Shown piece by piece: positions 32,826-42,500 of a DNA stretch of 64,000 nt (positions are counted from its first letter, which is position 1; every line of letters starts with the position of its first letter). Source of the DNA: Streptomyces mirabilis (GTDB lineage Bacteria; Actinomycetota; Actinomycetes; Streptomycetales; Streptomycetaceae); the NCBI RefSeq assembly GCF_018310535.1, contig NZ_CP074102.1, forward strand, positions 7,068,001 through 7,132,000, read 5' to 3'. The notes below the pieces were generated by a model, which did not search any database, was not told the origin of the DNA, and saw only the letters and a program-made list of their open reading frames with translations. Position numbers and translations under genes: made by a program.

Positions 32826-33986
32826 ATGGGCTACCGCATCCTGGAGACCGAGGACGTCGCCGGCTATCTGCGCGAGCGCGGCCACTGGGGCACCGACGAG
32901 CCGGCGGTCCGCGAGGTCTCCGACGGCAACATGAACCGCGTCTTCCTCGCCACCGCCAACGACGGCACCCGGAGCCTCGCCGTCAAGCAGGCCCTGCCCT
33001 GGGTGCGGGTCGCGGGCCCCTCCTGGCCGATGAGCCCCGAGCGCGCCGACGCCGAGGCCCGCGCCTACGAGCAGGTCGCCAAGGTCGCCCCGGACAAGAT
33101 CCCGGCGATCCACGGCTACGACTCCGACAACTACGCCCTCGTCATGGAGGACATGTCCGACCTGGAGGTGCTGCGCACGATCCTCAACGAGGGCGGCACC
33201 TACGGCCCGGACACCTCCCGCCGCGTCGGCGAGTTCGTCGCCCAGCTCTCCTTCGCCACCAGCGACTTCGGCATGCCCTCCGCCGAACGCAAGGCGCTGA
33301 TCGCGGCCTCCGTCAGCCCCGAGCTGTGCAAGGTCACCGAGGACGTCGTGCTCTGCGAGCCGTACCTCGAGCACGAGCACAACCACTGGCACCCCGGCCT
33401 CGACGACCTCGCCGCCGCCTTCCGCTCCGACCCGCGACTGCGCACCGAGGTCGCCGAACTGCGCCACCTCTTCATGACCGGCGCACAGGCCCTGCTCCAC
33501 GGCGACCTGCACACCGGCAGCATCATGGTCGGCACGCGCGAGGGCGCCCCGGTGGTACGGGTCTTCGACCCCGAGTTCTCCTTCGTCGGGCCGATCGGCT
33601 TCGACCTCGGCCTGTACTGGGCGAACACGCTCGTCTCCGCGGCCCGCGCGGACGCGCTCGGTGTCGAGGGCGACCACGGCGACCAACTCCGGCTCTCCTG
33701 GGACGCGTTCAGGGCGGAGTTCCGCCGCCTGTGGCCGACCCGCGTGGACACCTTCTTCGACGACGCCTTCCTCGACCGCTTCCTGGACCGCCTCTGGACC
33801 GAGTCCCTGGGCTTCGCCGGCGCGGAGATCGTCCGCCGCGTCATCGGCTTCGCCCACCTCACCGACCTCACCACCCTCCCGGACCCGGTACCCGCCTCCC
33901 GGCGCGCGCTCCTCCTCGGGCGCGAACTGATCGTCCGCCGCGCGGAGTTGACGTCACCAGAGGATGTCGAGGCTCTCCTGCGCTGA
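32826..33986 (+). CDS. mtnK: 5-methylthioribose kinase
   Basis: A 386-residue aminoglycoside-phosphotransferase-fold kinase that phosphorylates imported or recycled methylthioribose to the 1-phosphate used by MtnA. The N-terminal lobe shows SDGNMNRVFL and the lysine VKQALPWVR. The catalytic loop is HGDLHTGSIMV and the metal motif VFDPEFSFVGPIGFDLG. The pattern HGDLHTGS is typical of MtnK. It is last in the importer operon and is followed by a strong terminator. Confidence 0.94.
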   Translation: MGYRILETEDVAGYLRERGHWGTDEPAVREVSDGNMNRVFLATANDGTRSLAVKQALPWVRVAGPSWPMSPERADAEARAYEQVAKVAPDKIPAIHGYDSDNYALVMEDMSDLEVLRTILNEGGTYGPDTSRRVGEFVAQLSFATSDFGMPSAERKALIAASVSPELCKVTEDVVLCEPYLEHEHNHWHPGLDDLAAAFRSDPRLRTEVAELRHLFMTGAQALLHGDLHTGSIMVGTREGAPVVRVFDPEFSFVGPIGFDLGLYWANTLVSAARADALGVEGDHGDQLRLSWDAFRAEFRRLWPTRVDTFFDDAFLDRFLDRLWTESLGFAGAEIVRRVIGFAHLTDLTTLPDPVPASRRALLLGRELIVRRAELTSPEDVEALLR

Positions 33987-34014
33987 CGGGCGCTCGGCCG
34001 TGGCGGCGCACGCG

Positions 34015-34047
34015 GAGGGGCGGCTCCCCCCGTGGGAGCCGCCCCTC
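34015..34047. terminator. Bidirectional hairpin between mtnK and glpD
   Basis: A perfect 14-bp stem (GAGGGGCGGCTCCC) with a 5-base loop lies between convergent mtnK (+) and glpD (-). It marks the right edge of the salvage island. Confidence 0.85.
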
Positions 34048-34078
34048 AAACCGATCGGATCACCCGCTCAGGGTGTGG

Positions 34079-35695
34079 TCACTTCTTGTCGAGCAGGTCC
34101 TGCACCTTGCCGCGGACCTCGTCCGTGGCGAGCCCGCGGATCGTCAGCGTCGTACGGCGGCGCAGCACGTCGTCCGTCGTCTCGGCCCACTCGTGGTCGC
34201 GGGCCCACACGACCTGCGCCCAGATCTCCGGGGCGTCCGGGTGGACGCGCTCGCCGAGCTCCGGGTTCTCGTTGGCCAGGCGCGCGATGTCGAAGGCCAG
34301 CGAACCGTAGTGCGTCGCCAGGTGCTTGGCGGTGTCGGCGCCCATACGGGGGCCGGGCGCCGGGCCGTCGACGAGCAGCCGGTGGGCGACCGCGCGCGGG
34401 TTGGCGACACCCGGCAGCGGCAGCTTCTTCGGCAGCTCGGAGATCGGCTCGAAGTCCTCGCCCAGCGGGTGGCCCGGCAGCGACTCCAGCTTCTTCATGA
34501 CCGTACGGCCGATGTGCCGGAAGGTGGTCCACTTGCCGCCCGCGACGGACAGCATCCCGCCACGGCCCTCCGTGACGACCGTCTCGCGCTTGGCCTTCGA
34601 GGTGTCGCCGGGACCGCCGGGCAGCACCCGCAGACCGGCGAAGGAGTACGTGATCAGATCACGGGAGAGCTGCTGGTCGCGGATGGAGAACGCGGCCTCG
34701 TCCAGGATCTGGGATATGTCCTTCTCGGTGACCGAGACATCCGCCGGGTCGCCCTCGTACTCCTCGTCGGTCGTGCCGAGCAGCAGCATGTCCTCCCAGG
34801 GGAGGGCGAAGGTGATGCGGTACTTGTCGATCGGGGTCGCGAGCGCGGCCTTCCAGGGGGAGGTGCGCTTGAGGACCAGGTGCGCGCCCTTGGAGAGGCG
34901 GATGGACGGCGCCGCGTTCGGGTCCTCCATCCTGCGCAGGTGGTCGACCCAGGGGCCGGTGGCGTTGAGGACGAGGTGCGCGTTGACCCCGAACTCCGCG
35001 CCGTTCGTACCGTCCTTGAGGTCCGCGCCCGTGACCCGGCCCTTGGTGAAGCGCAGGCCGGTCACCTCCGCGTGGTTGAGGACGACCGCGCCCGCCTCGA
35101 CGGCCGCGCGGACCGTCATCAGCGCCATGCGCGCGTCGTTCATCTGGTCGTCGCCGTACACGGCCACGGCCTTGAGGTTCTCGGTGCGCAGCTCCGGCAC
35201 GTCCTGCTGCGCCTTGGCCGGCGAGAGCAGGTGGCCGACGCCGTCGCCGAACGCCGACAGTGCGGAGTAGGCGAAGACGCCCGCCCCGAGCTTCGCCGCG
35301 CCGTGCGGCCCGCCCTTGTACACGGGGAGGTAGAACGTGAGCGGGTTCGCCAGGTGGGGGGCCACCTGGCGGGAGACCGCACGGCGCTCGAAGTGGTTCT
35401 CCGCCACCAGCTTCACCGCGCCGGTCTGCAGGTAGCGCAGACCGCCGTGGAGCAGCTTGGAGGAGGCGGAGGAGGTGGCGCCGGCGAAGTCGCCGGCGTC
35501 GACCAGAGCCACCCGCAGACCGGACTGCGCGGCGTGCCAGGCGGTGGAGATGCCCAGGATGCCGCCGCCGATCACGAGAAGGTCGTACGTCGCCTTGGAG
35601 AGCTGCTCCCGGGTCTCGGCGCGGCTCGGGTTGGAGCCGGAGGCCGGGTGCGTACCGAGGGCAGGCACGGACTGCAGGGTGGACTGACTGGTCAT
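34079..35695 (-). CDS. glpD: Glycerol-3-phosphate dehydrogenase (gylB)
   Basis: A 538-residue FAD enzyme that oxidises sn-glycerol 3-phosphate to dihydroxyacetone phosphate and feeds electrons to the quinone pool. The FAD-binding start is YDLLVIGGGILGISTAW, followed by the family segment ATSSASSKLLHGGLRYLQ. The C-terminal extension (about residues 400-538) is the helical domain seen in aerobic GlpD. It is the third gene of the gyl operon, 19 bases after glpK. Confidence 0.95.
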   Translation of the reverse strand: MTSQSTLQSVPALGTHPASGSNPSRAETREQLSKATYDLLVIGGGILGISTAWHAAQSGLRVALVDAGDFAGATSSASSKLLHGGLRYLQTGAVKLVAENHFERRAVSRQVAPHLANPLTFYLPVYKGGPHGAAKLGAGVFAYSALSAFGDGVGHLLSPAKAQQDVPELRTENLKAVAVYGDDQMNDARMALMTVRAAVEAGAVVLNHAEVTGLRFTKGRVTGADLKDGTNGAEFGVNAHLVLNATGPWVDHLRRMEDPNAAPSIRLSKGAHLVLKRTSPWKAALATPIDKYRITFALPWEDMLLLGTTDEEYEGDPADVSVTEKDISQILDEAAFSIRDQQLSRDLITYSFAGLRVLPGGPGDTSKAKRETVVTEGRGGMLSVAGGKWTTFRHIGRTVMKKLESLPGHPLGEDFEPISELPKKLPLPGVANPRAVAHRLLVDGPAPGPRMGADTAKHLATHYGSLAFDIARLANENPELGERVHPDAPEIWAQVVWARDHEWAETTDDVLRRRTTLTIRGLATDEVRGKVQDLLDKK

Positions 35696-35714
35696 TGCGG
35701 GTCGTTACTCCTTG

Positions 35715-37253
35715 TCAGTTCTCGTCTTCGATCCAGCCCATGGTCCGCTCCACGGCCTTGAGCCAGCTCTTGTACTCACGGTCGCGGATCTCCGCGTCCA
35801 TGTTGGGGGTCCATTCCGCGGCCCGGCGCCAGTTGGCGCGCAGGTCCTCGGTGTTGGTCCAGAAGCCGACGGCGAGACCGGCGGCGTAGGCGGCGCCGAG
35901 GCAGGTGGTCTCGGCGACCATCGGGCGCACCACGGGGGCGTCCAGGACGTCGGCCAGGGTCTGCATCAGCAGGTTGTTGGAGGTCATGCCGCCGTCGACC
36001 TTGAGGGCCGTGAGTTCGACGCCGGAGTCCTTCGTCATGGCGTCGGTGATCTCACGGGTCTGCCAGGCGGTGGCCTCCAGGACGGCGCGCGCGATGTGCG
36101 CCTTGGTGACGTACCGGGTCAGACCGGCGATCACACCGCGGGCGTCGGAGCGCCAGTACGGGGCGAACAGACCGGAGAAGGCCGGCACGAAGTAGGCACC
36201 GCCGTTGTCCTCGACCGAGGACGCGAGGGTCTCGATCTCGGCGGCGGACTTGATCAGGCCCATCTGGTCGCGCATCCACTGCACCAGCGAACCGGTGACG
36301 GCGATCGAGCCCTCGAGGGCGTAGACCGGAGCCTGGTCGCCGATGCGGTAGCCGACCGTGGTGAGCAGGCCCGAGTACGAGTTGATGATCTTGTCACCGG
36401 TGTTCATCAGCATGAACGTGCCGGTGCCGTACGTGGACTTGGCCTCGCCCTCGGAGAAGCAGGTCTGGCCGAACAGGGCCGCCTGCTGGTCGCCGAGCGC
36501 GGAGGCGACCGGGATGCCGCCGAGCAGCTCGCCGAGCCGGCCGCCGGTCACCTCGCCGTACACCTCGGCGGAGGAGCGGATCTCCGGCAGCATGGCCAGC
36601 GGGACGCCGATGGACTCGGCGATCTTGTCGTCCCATGCCAGGGTGTGCAGGTTCATCAGCATGGTGCGGGAGGCGTTGGTGACGTCGGTGACGTGGTGGC
36701 CACCGTTCGCACCGCCCGTCAGGTTCCAGATGACCCAGGTGTCCATGGTGCCGAAGAGGATGTCCCCGGCCTCGGCGCGCTCGCGCAGGCCGTCGACGTT
36801 GTCGAGCAGCCAGCGGGCCTTGGGGCCGGCGAAGTAGGACGCGAGCGGCAGGCCGGTCTCGCGGCGGAAGCGGTCCTGGCCCACGTTGCGGCCGAGCTCC
36901 TTGCAGAGCGCGTCGGTGCGGGTGTCCTGCCAGACGATGGCGTTGTGGACGGGCTCACCGGTGTTCTTGTCCCACAGCACGGTGGTCTCGCGCTGGTTGG
37001 TGATGCCGATGGCCTTGATGTCGTCGCGGGTGATGCCGGCCTTCTCGATGGCCCCGGCCACGACTTCCTGGACGTTGGTCCAGATCTCGGCGGCGTTGTG
37101 CTCGACCCAGCCCGGCTTCGGGAAGATCTGCTCGTGCTCCTTCTGGTCGACGGAGACGATGCGTCCGTCGCGGTCGAAGACGATGCAGCGGCTGGACGTG
37201 GTGCCCTGGTCGATCGCGGCGATGAAGGGCCCGGCGGTGTGTGCGTCGGTCAC
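35715..37253 (-). CDS. glpK: Glycerol kinase (gylA)
   Basis: A 512-residue FGGY-family kinase. The N-terminus [21 protein letters not shown] is the phosphate-1 site, and [10 protein letters not shown] and [17 protein letters not shown] motifs ([14 protein letters not shown]) fit GlpK closely. It converts glycerol to sn-glycerol 3-phosphate. The gene lies 132 bases after glpF, with a hairpin and short direct repeats in that gap, which may lower expression relative to glpF. Confidence 0.96.
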   Translation of the reverse strand: MTDAHTAGPFIAAIDQGTTSSRCIVFDRDGRIVSVDQKEHEQIFPKPGWVEHNAAEIWTNVQEVVAGAIEKAGITRDDIKAIGITNQRETTVLWDKNTGEPVHNAIVWQDTRTDALCKELGRNVGQDRFRRETGLPLASYFAGPKARWLLDNVDGLRERAEAGDILFGTMDTWVIWNLTGGANGGHHVTDVTNASRTMLMNLHTLAWDDKIAESIGVPLAMLPEIRSSAEVYGEVTGGRLGELLGGIPVASALGDQQAALFGQTCFSEGEAKSTYGTGTFMLMNTGDKIINSYSGLLTTVGYRIGDQAPVYALEGSIAVTGSLVQWMRDQMGLIKSAAEIETLASSVEDNGGAYFVPAFSGLFAPYWRSDARGVIAGLTRYVTKAHIARAVLEATAWQTREITDAMTKDSGVELTALKVDGGMTSNNLLMQTLADVLDAPVVRPMVAETTCLGAAYAAGLAVGFWTNTEDLRANWRRAAEWTPNMDAEIRDREYKSWLKAVERTMGWIEDEN

Positions 37254-37292
37254 GGTGTGCTCCTGAAGGTTCCGTATGAAAGGGGCTGACTC

Positions 37293-37330
37293 ACGGCGTA
37301 TTGCTCACAGCCTGACGGCGTATTGCTTAC
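37293..37330. repeat. Two 16-base direct repeats between glpF and glpK
   Basis: ACGGCGTATTGCTCAC and ACGGCGTATTGCTTAC lie 22 bases apart, two helical turns. A related ACGCGTATTGC occurs upstream of glpF at 38290-38300. They could be regulator sites for an internal promoter. Confidence 0.5.
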
Positions 37331-37360
37331 GGCTCGGAAAACCTTGCGGTTCAAAGAGGG

Positions 37361-37382
37361 CCCGAGGCCCGAAGGCCTCGGG
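37361..37382. terminator. Intercistronic hairpin in the gyl operon
   Basis: A perfect 9-bp stem (CCCGAGGCC) with a GNRA-like CGAA loop lies 3 bases after the glpF stop. In the minus direction it has no clear U tail, so it may stabilise the glpF mRNA end or cause partial termination rather than full stop. Confidence 0.55.
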
Positions 37383-37385
37383 GTT

Positions 37386-38180
37386 TTAAGCAAAGGCGAC
37401 GTTGTAGAGGCCTGCGGCGATCGCGCCGCCGATCAGCGGACCGACGACCGGAACCCAGGCGTAGCTCCAGTCGGAGCCGCCCTTGTTCGGCAGGGGGAGC
37501 AGCGCGTGCACGATGCGCGGGCCGAGGTCACGGGCCGGGTTGATCGCGTAACCGGTGGGTCCACCGAGGGAGAGGCCGATGGAGACAACCACCAGCGCGG
37601 TGATCAGGGCGCCCAGCGGGCCGAGGCCGTTGCCCTTGTCGTTGAGACCCTGCGTGAGAACCGCGAGCACCAGCACGACGGTGGCGATGATCTCCGTGGC
37701 GAGGTTCTGCACCGCGTTGCGGATCTCGGGGCCAGTGGAGAAGATACCGAGCACGGGGCCCGCGCCCTTCTCCTCCGCCTCGACGGCCTTGGCACCAGCG
37801 GCCTGCGCGTCCGCGGCCCCGACGATGTCGGGGTCGGTCAGGTGCGCGTGGAACTGTCCGTAGTACACGACCCAGACCAGCGTGGCGCCGATCATCGCGC
37901 CGAGCAGCTGGCCGCCCCAGTACACCGGCAGGTTGTTCCAGCCGCCGTCCTTGATGGTCAGCGCCAGCGTCACGGCCGGGTTCAGGTGTGCGCCGGACAG
38001 CGGCGCGGAGGTGTAGACCGCCGTGAGGACCGCGAAGCCCCACCCGAAGGCGATGGCGAGCCAGCCGGCGTTTCTGGCCTTGGAGGCCTTCAGCGTGACG
38101 GCGGCACAGACGCCACCGCCGAGCAGGATGAGTATGGCGGTACCTATGGTCTCGCCGATGAAGATGTCGGAGCTGGACAC
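37386..38180 (-). CDS. glpF: Glycerol uptake facilitator (gylC)
   Basis: A 264-residue aquaglyceroporin with six membrane helices. The two pore motifs appear as LNPAVTLAL and [10 protein letters not shown], where Arg after the second NPA-type loop forms the selectivity filter. It allows passive glycerol entry, which is trapped by GlpK. It is the first gene of the operon and lies downstream of a region with GylR-type operator sequence and TTATYGA repeats. Confidence 0.95.
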   Translation of the reverse strand: MSSSDIFIGETIGTAILILLGGGVCAAVTLKASKARNAGWLAIAFGWGFAVLTAVYTSAPLSGAHLNPAVTLALTIKDGGWNNLPVYWGGQLLGAMIGATLVWVVYYGQFHAHLTDPDIVGAADAQAAGAKAVEAEEKGAGPVLGIFSTGPEIRNAVQNLATEIIATVVLVLAVLTQGLNDKGNGLGPLGALITALVVVSIGLSLGGPTGYAINPARDLGPRIVHALLPLPNKGGSDWSYAWVPVVGPLIGGAIAAGLYNVAFA

Positions 38181-38301
38181 CCGCGACTCCTTTGTCCTTC
38201 GTCCAGGGGAAGGCGAACCCCGGGTCCCACCGGTGGTTCGCGCCCTCGGGGGTGAGGGCGATGCCGGCCCATGGCGTTGTCACACTCTAACGCGTATTGC
38301 C

Positions 38302-38323
38302 GGTAGGTGTTCGACAATGCCGA
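38302..38323. promoter_or_regulatory. GylR-type operator upstream of glpF
   Basis: GGTAGGTGTTCGACAATGCC continuing to CGA contains the imperfect palindrome TTCGACAATGCCGA. The same sequence, inverted and nearly identical, occurs upstream of gylR at 39340-39360. Two copies in front of the two gyl transcription units are what an IclR-type repressor with autoregulation needs. Confidence 0.6.
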
Positions 38324-38373
38324 CCGATGGACGGGAGTCTTGCCCTGGGGTTACCAGCTCGTCAAGGGTTCCG

Positions 38374-38415
38374 TTATCGAAAACACGATCGTTATTGATC
38401 GCTGCGAGTTATCGA
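38374..38415. repeat. Three TTATYGA elements upstream of glpF
   Basis: TTATCGA (38374), TTATTGA (38392) and TTATCGA (38409) are spaced 18 and 17 bases in an AT-rich patch between gylR and glpF. They lie farther upstream of the glpF start than the palindrome and could be an activator or second repressor array. Confidence 0.45.
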
Positions 38416-38456
38416 TCTTGAGAGGCCTCGGCGGCTCGCGCGTACATGCCAAAAGG

Positions 38457-38483
38457 GGCCGGTACGTAGGACACGTACCGGCC
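38457..38483. terminator. Hairpin downstream of gylR
   Basis: A perfect 11-bp stem (GGCCGGTACGT) with a 5-base loop lies 37 bases beyond the gylR stop on the minus strand. It ends the gylR transcript before the glpF promoter region. Confidence 0.7.
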
Positions 38484-38519
38484 TGTTGTCGTACGGGGTT
38501 CAGCTCGTCGTTCGGGGTG

Positions 38520-39284
38520 TCAGAACCGTCCGGCTCCCAGGTCCCGGGAGACCGCGCGGGCGCAGTCCCGCACCGCCGCGATCAGCTCGGGGCGCAGCTC
38601 GCCGTCCCGGCAGATCCGCTCCACGGCTCCCGTGATGCCCACCGCGCCCACCGGCATGCGCCGCCGGTTGTGGATGGGTGCCGCGACCGAGGCGACGCCC
38701 GTCCATGTCTCCTCGACGTCGTCGGCGTACCCGCGTGCGCGGGTCAGGTCGAGGACTCCCTCGAACTGCTCCGGTTCGACCGTCGTGCGGGCCGTGAACG
38801 TCTTCCGCTCGGCCTCCAGGACCTCGCTGTGCGCCACCGGGTCGTAGGCCGACAGGACCTTGCCCAGGGCTGTGGAGTGCAGCGGCTGCATGGCCCCGAC
38901 CTCCAGCACCTGACGGCTGTCGTCGGGCCGGAACACGTGGTGCACGATCAGCACGCCGTGTTGGTGCAGCACACCCAGGTAGACGCTCTCGCCGCTGGAG
39001 CGGGCCAGGTCGTCGGTCCACACCAGCGCCCGCGCGCGCAGCTCGTGCACGTCGAGATAGGTGGTGCCGAGCCGCAGCAGCTCGGCACCCAGCTGGTAAC
39101 GCCCCGAGACGCTGTCCTGTTCGACGAAGCCCTCCTGCTGGAGGGTGCGCAGAATGCCGTGGGCCGTACCCTTGGCCAGGCCCAGCGAGGAGGCGATGTC
39201 GGACAGACCGAGCTGCCGCTCGCCGCCCGCCAGGAGCCGCAGCATCGCCGCCGCCCGTTCGAGCGACTGGATGTTCCGTGCCAT
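38520..39284 (-). CDS. gylR: IclR-family glycerol operon repressor
   Basis: A 254-residue IclR regulator. The N-terminal winged helix includes LGLSDIASSLGLAKGTAHGI, and the C-terminal GAF-like effector domain ends in DCARAVSRDLG. In S. coelicolor GylR represses the gyl operon and itself and is relieved by glycerol or glycerol 3-phosphate. Its position and direction, immediately upstream of glpF-glpK-glpD on the same strand, match that system. A palindrome related to the one before glpF lies about 55 bases before its start. Confidence 0.93.
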   Translation of the reverse strand: MARNIQSLERAAAMLRLLAGGERQLGLSDIASSLGLAKGTAHGILRTLQQEGFVEQDSVSGRYQLGAELLRLGTTYLDVHELRARALVWTDDLARSSGESVYLGVLHQHGVLIVHHVFRPDDSRQVLEVGAMQPLHSTALGKVLSAYDPVAHSEVLEAERKTFTARTTVEPEQFEGVLDLTRARGYADDVEETWTGVASVAAPIHNRRRMPVGAVGITGAVERICRDGELRPELIAAVRDCARAVSRDLGAGRF

Positions 39285-39339
39285 CGCCGTGCTGCCTCCG
39301 TCCCCTTCGACCGACAGCGTGCGCCTCCGCTACCGCCGT

Positions 39340-39360
39340 TCGGCAATGTCGAACACTACC
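39340..39360. promoter_or_regulatory. GylR-type operator upstream of gylR
   Basis: TTCGGCAATGTCGAA is a 15-bp palindrome with one mismatch. Read on the minus strand, GGTAGTGTTCGACATTGCCG matches the site at 38302-38323 apart from one inserted and one changed base. This supports autorepression by GylR. Confidence 0.6.
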
Positions 39361-39553
39361 GTTCGTTGCCGAGCTCCCGCTAATGGGTCGTCGCAACATG
39401 TTCGGTCTGTCTTAACACCCCGGACGCACACGCCACGCCCGTCCGCCCCGTGGACGCCCCTGACCCTGTGACGGTGCTCGGGCTACCCTGACGGCGTGCG
39501 CCTTCCATGGGAAGCGCAAAGCCGACAGCCGTCGCACTTCAGGGAGCACCTTC

Positions 39554-42500
39554 ATGGCTTCGTTGCCGAACCCGTCCCTTTCGTCCGAGCTTGCCGAGAA
39601 CCGGACCCGCATCGCCGCGCTCCGCGAGGCGCTCGCCGAGCGTGTCGTGGTGGCCGACGGCGCGATGGGCACGATGCTGCAGGCGCAGGACCCGACGCTC
39701 GAGGACTTCGAGAACCTCGAGGGCTGCAACGAGATTCTGAACCTCACCCGCCCCGACATCGTCCGTTCCGTCCACGAGGCCTACTTCGAGGTGGGCGTGG
39801 ACTGTGTGGAGACGAACACCTTCGGCGCCAACCACTCGGCGCTCGGTGAGTACGACATTCCCGAGCGCGTGTACGAGCTGTCCGAGGCCGGTGCGCGCAT
39901 CGCCCGCGAGGTGGCGGACGAGTTCACGGCGTCCACCGGACAGCAGCGCTGGGTGCTCGGCTCCATGGGCCCCGGCACCAAGCTGCCGACTCTGGGCCAC
40001 GCCCCGTACACCACTCTCCGCGACGCCTACCAGCAGAACGCCGAGGGCATGATCGCCGGTGGTGCCGACGCGCTGATCGTGGAGACCACTCAGGACCTGC
40101 TTCAGACGAAGGCCGCGGTCCTCGGCGCCCGCCGCGCGATGGACGCCACCGGCCTGGTCCTGCCGCTCGTCGTCTCGGTGACTGTCGAGACCACGGGCAC
40201 CATGCTGCTCGGCTCCGAGATCGGCGCAGCGCTGACCGCGCTGGAACCGCTCGGCATCGACATGATCGGCCTCAACTGCGCCACCGGCCCCGCCGAGATG
40301 AGCGAGCACCTGCGCTATCTGGCCCGCCACTCCCGCATCCCGCTGTCCTGCATGCCGAACGCCGGTCTTCCGGTGCTCGGCAGGGACGGCGCGCACTACC
40401 CGCTGACGGCACCTGAGCTGGCCGGCGCCCAGGAGACCTTCGTACGCGAATACGGCCTCTCCTTGATCGGCGGCTGCTGCGGTACGACCCCGGAGCACCT
40501 GCGCCAGGTCGTCGAGCGGGTCCGCGATCTCACCCCGACCGCCCGTGACCCGCGCCCCGAACCCGGCGCCGCCTCCCTCTACCAGACCGTCCCGTTCCGC
40601 CAGGACACCGCGTACATGGCGATCGGCGAGCGCACCAACGCCAACGGCTCGAAGAAGTTCCGCGAGGCCATGCTGGAGGGCCGCTGGGACGACTGTGTGG
40701 AGATGGCCCGCGACCAGATCCGCGAGGGCGCCCACATGCTCGACCTGTGCGTCGACTACGTCGGCCGGGACGGCGTCGCGGACATGCAGGAACTCGCCGG
40801 ACGCTTCGCCACCGCCTCCACGCTGCCCATCGTCCTGGACTCCACCGAGGTCGAGGTCCTGCGCGCCGGCCTGGAGAAGCTCGGCGGCCGGGCCGTCATC
40901 AACTCCGTCAACTACGAGGACGGTGACGGCCCCGAGTCCCGCTTCGCGAAGGTCACCCGGCTGGCGCAGGAGCACGGCGCGGCGCTGATCGCGCTGACCA
41001 TCGACGAGGAGGGCCAGGCCCGTACCGTCGAGACCAAGGTCGCCATCGCCGAACGGCTCATCGAGGACCTGACGACGAACTGGGGCATCCACGAGTCGGA
41101 CATCCTCATCGACGCCCTGACCTTCACCATCTGCACCGGCCAGGAGGAGTCCCGGAAGGACGGCATCGCCACCATCGAGGCGATCCGGGAGCTCAAGCGC
41201 CGCCGCCCCGACGTGCAGACCACGCTGGGCCTGTCGAACATCTCCTTCGGTCTCAACCCGGCCGCCCGCATCCTGCTCAACTCGGTCTTCCTCGACGAGT
41301 GCGTCAAGGCGGGCCTGGACTCGGCGATCGTGCACGCGTCGAAGATCCTCCCCATCGCGCGCTTCGACGAGGAGCAGGTCACCACCGCCCTCGACCTGAT
41401 CTACGACCGGCGCATCGCCCAGCAGGGCGACGAACCAGCCTACGACCCCCTCCAGAAGCTGATGGCGCTGTTCGAGGGCGCCACCACCAAGTCGCTGAGG
41501 GCGGGCAAGGCCGAGGAACTGGCCGCGCTGCCCCTGGACGAGCGACTCAAGCGGCGCATCATCGACGGCGAGAAGAACGGCCTCGAGGCCGACCTCGCCG
41601 AAGCCCTCCAGACCCGCCCCGCCCTCGACATCGTCAACGAGACGCTGCTCGACGGCATGAAGGTGGTCGGCGAGCTGTTCGGCTCCGGCCAGATGCAGCT
41701 GCCGTTCGTGCTCCAGTCCGCCGAGGTCATGAAGACCGCGGTCGCCTACCTCGAACCGCACATGGAGAAGTCGGACGCCGAGGGCAAGGGCACCATCGTG
41801 CTGGCGACCGTGCGCGGCGACGTGCACGACATCGGCAAGAACCTCGTCGACATCATCCTTTCCAACAACGGCTACAACGTCGTCAACCTCGGCATCAAGC
41901 AGCCGGTCTCCGCGATCCTGGACGCCGCCGAGGAACACCGGGCCGACGTCATCGGCATGTCGGGCCTGCTGGTCAAGTCCACGGTGATCATGAAGGAGAA
42001 CCTGGAGGAGCTCAACCAGCGCGGTCTGTCCGCCGAGTACCCGGTCATCCTCGGCGGCGCCGCCCTGACGAGGGCGTACGTCGAGCAGGACCTGCACGAG
42101 ATCTACGAGGGCGAAGTCCGCTACGCCCGGGACGCGTTCGAGGGCCTGCGCCTGATGGACGCGCTCATCGGGGTCAAGCGGGGCGTGCCGGGGGCCGTGC
42201 TGCCGGAGCTCAAGCAGCGCCGGGTGCGCGCCACCGCACCGACGGTCGTCGAGGAGCGCCCGGAGGAGGGTCACGTCCGCTCGGACGTCGCCGTCGACAA
42301 CCCGGTGCCCACCCCGCCCTTCTGGGGCACCCGTGTCATCAAGGGCATCCAGCTCAAGGAGTACGCCTCCTGGCTGGACGAGGGCGCCCTGTTCAAGGGT
42401 CAGTGGGGCCTGAAGCAGGCCCGTGCGGGCGACGGACCGACGTACGAGGAACTCGTCGAGACCGAGGGCCGGCCCCGGCTGCGCGGACTGCTGGACAAGC

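Noticed and set aside
39285..39553. Possible cobalamin or SAM riboswitch before metH
   Set aside because: The gap is too short after the gylR promoter region, and I found neither a B12-box-like segment nor the conserved cores of SAM or SAH riboswitches.
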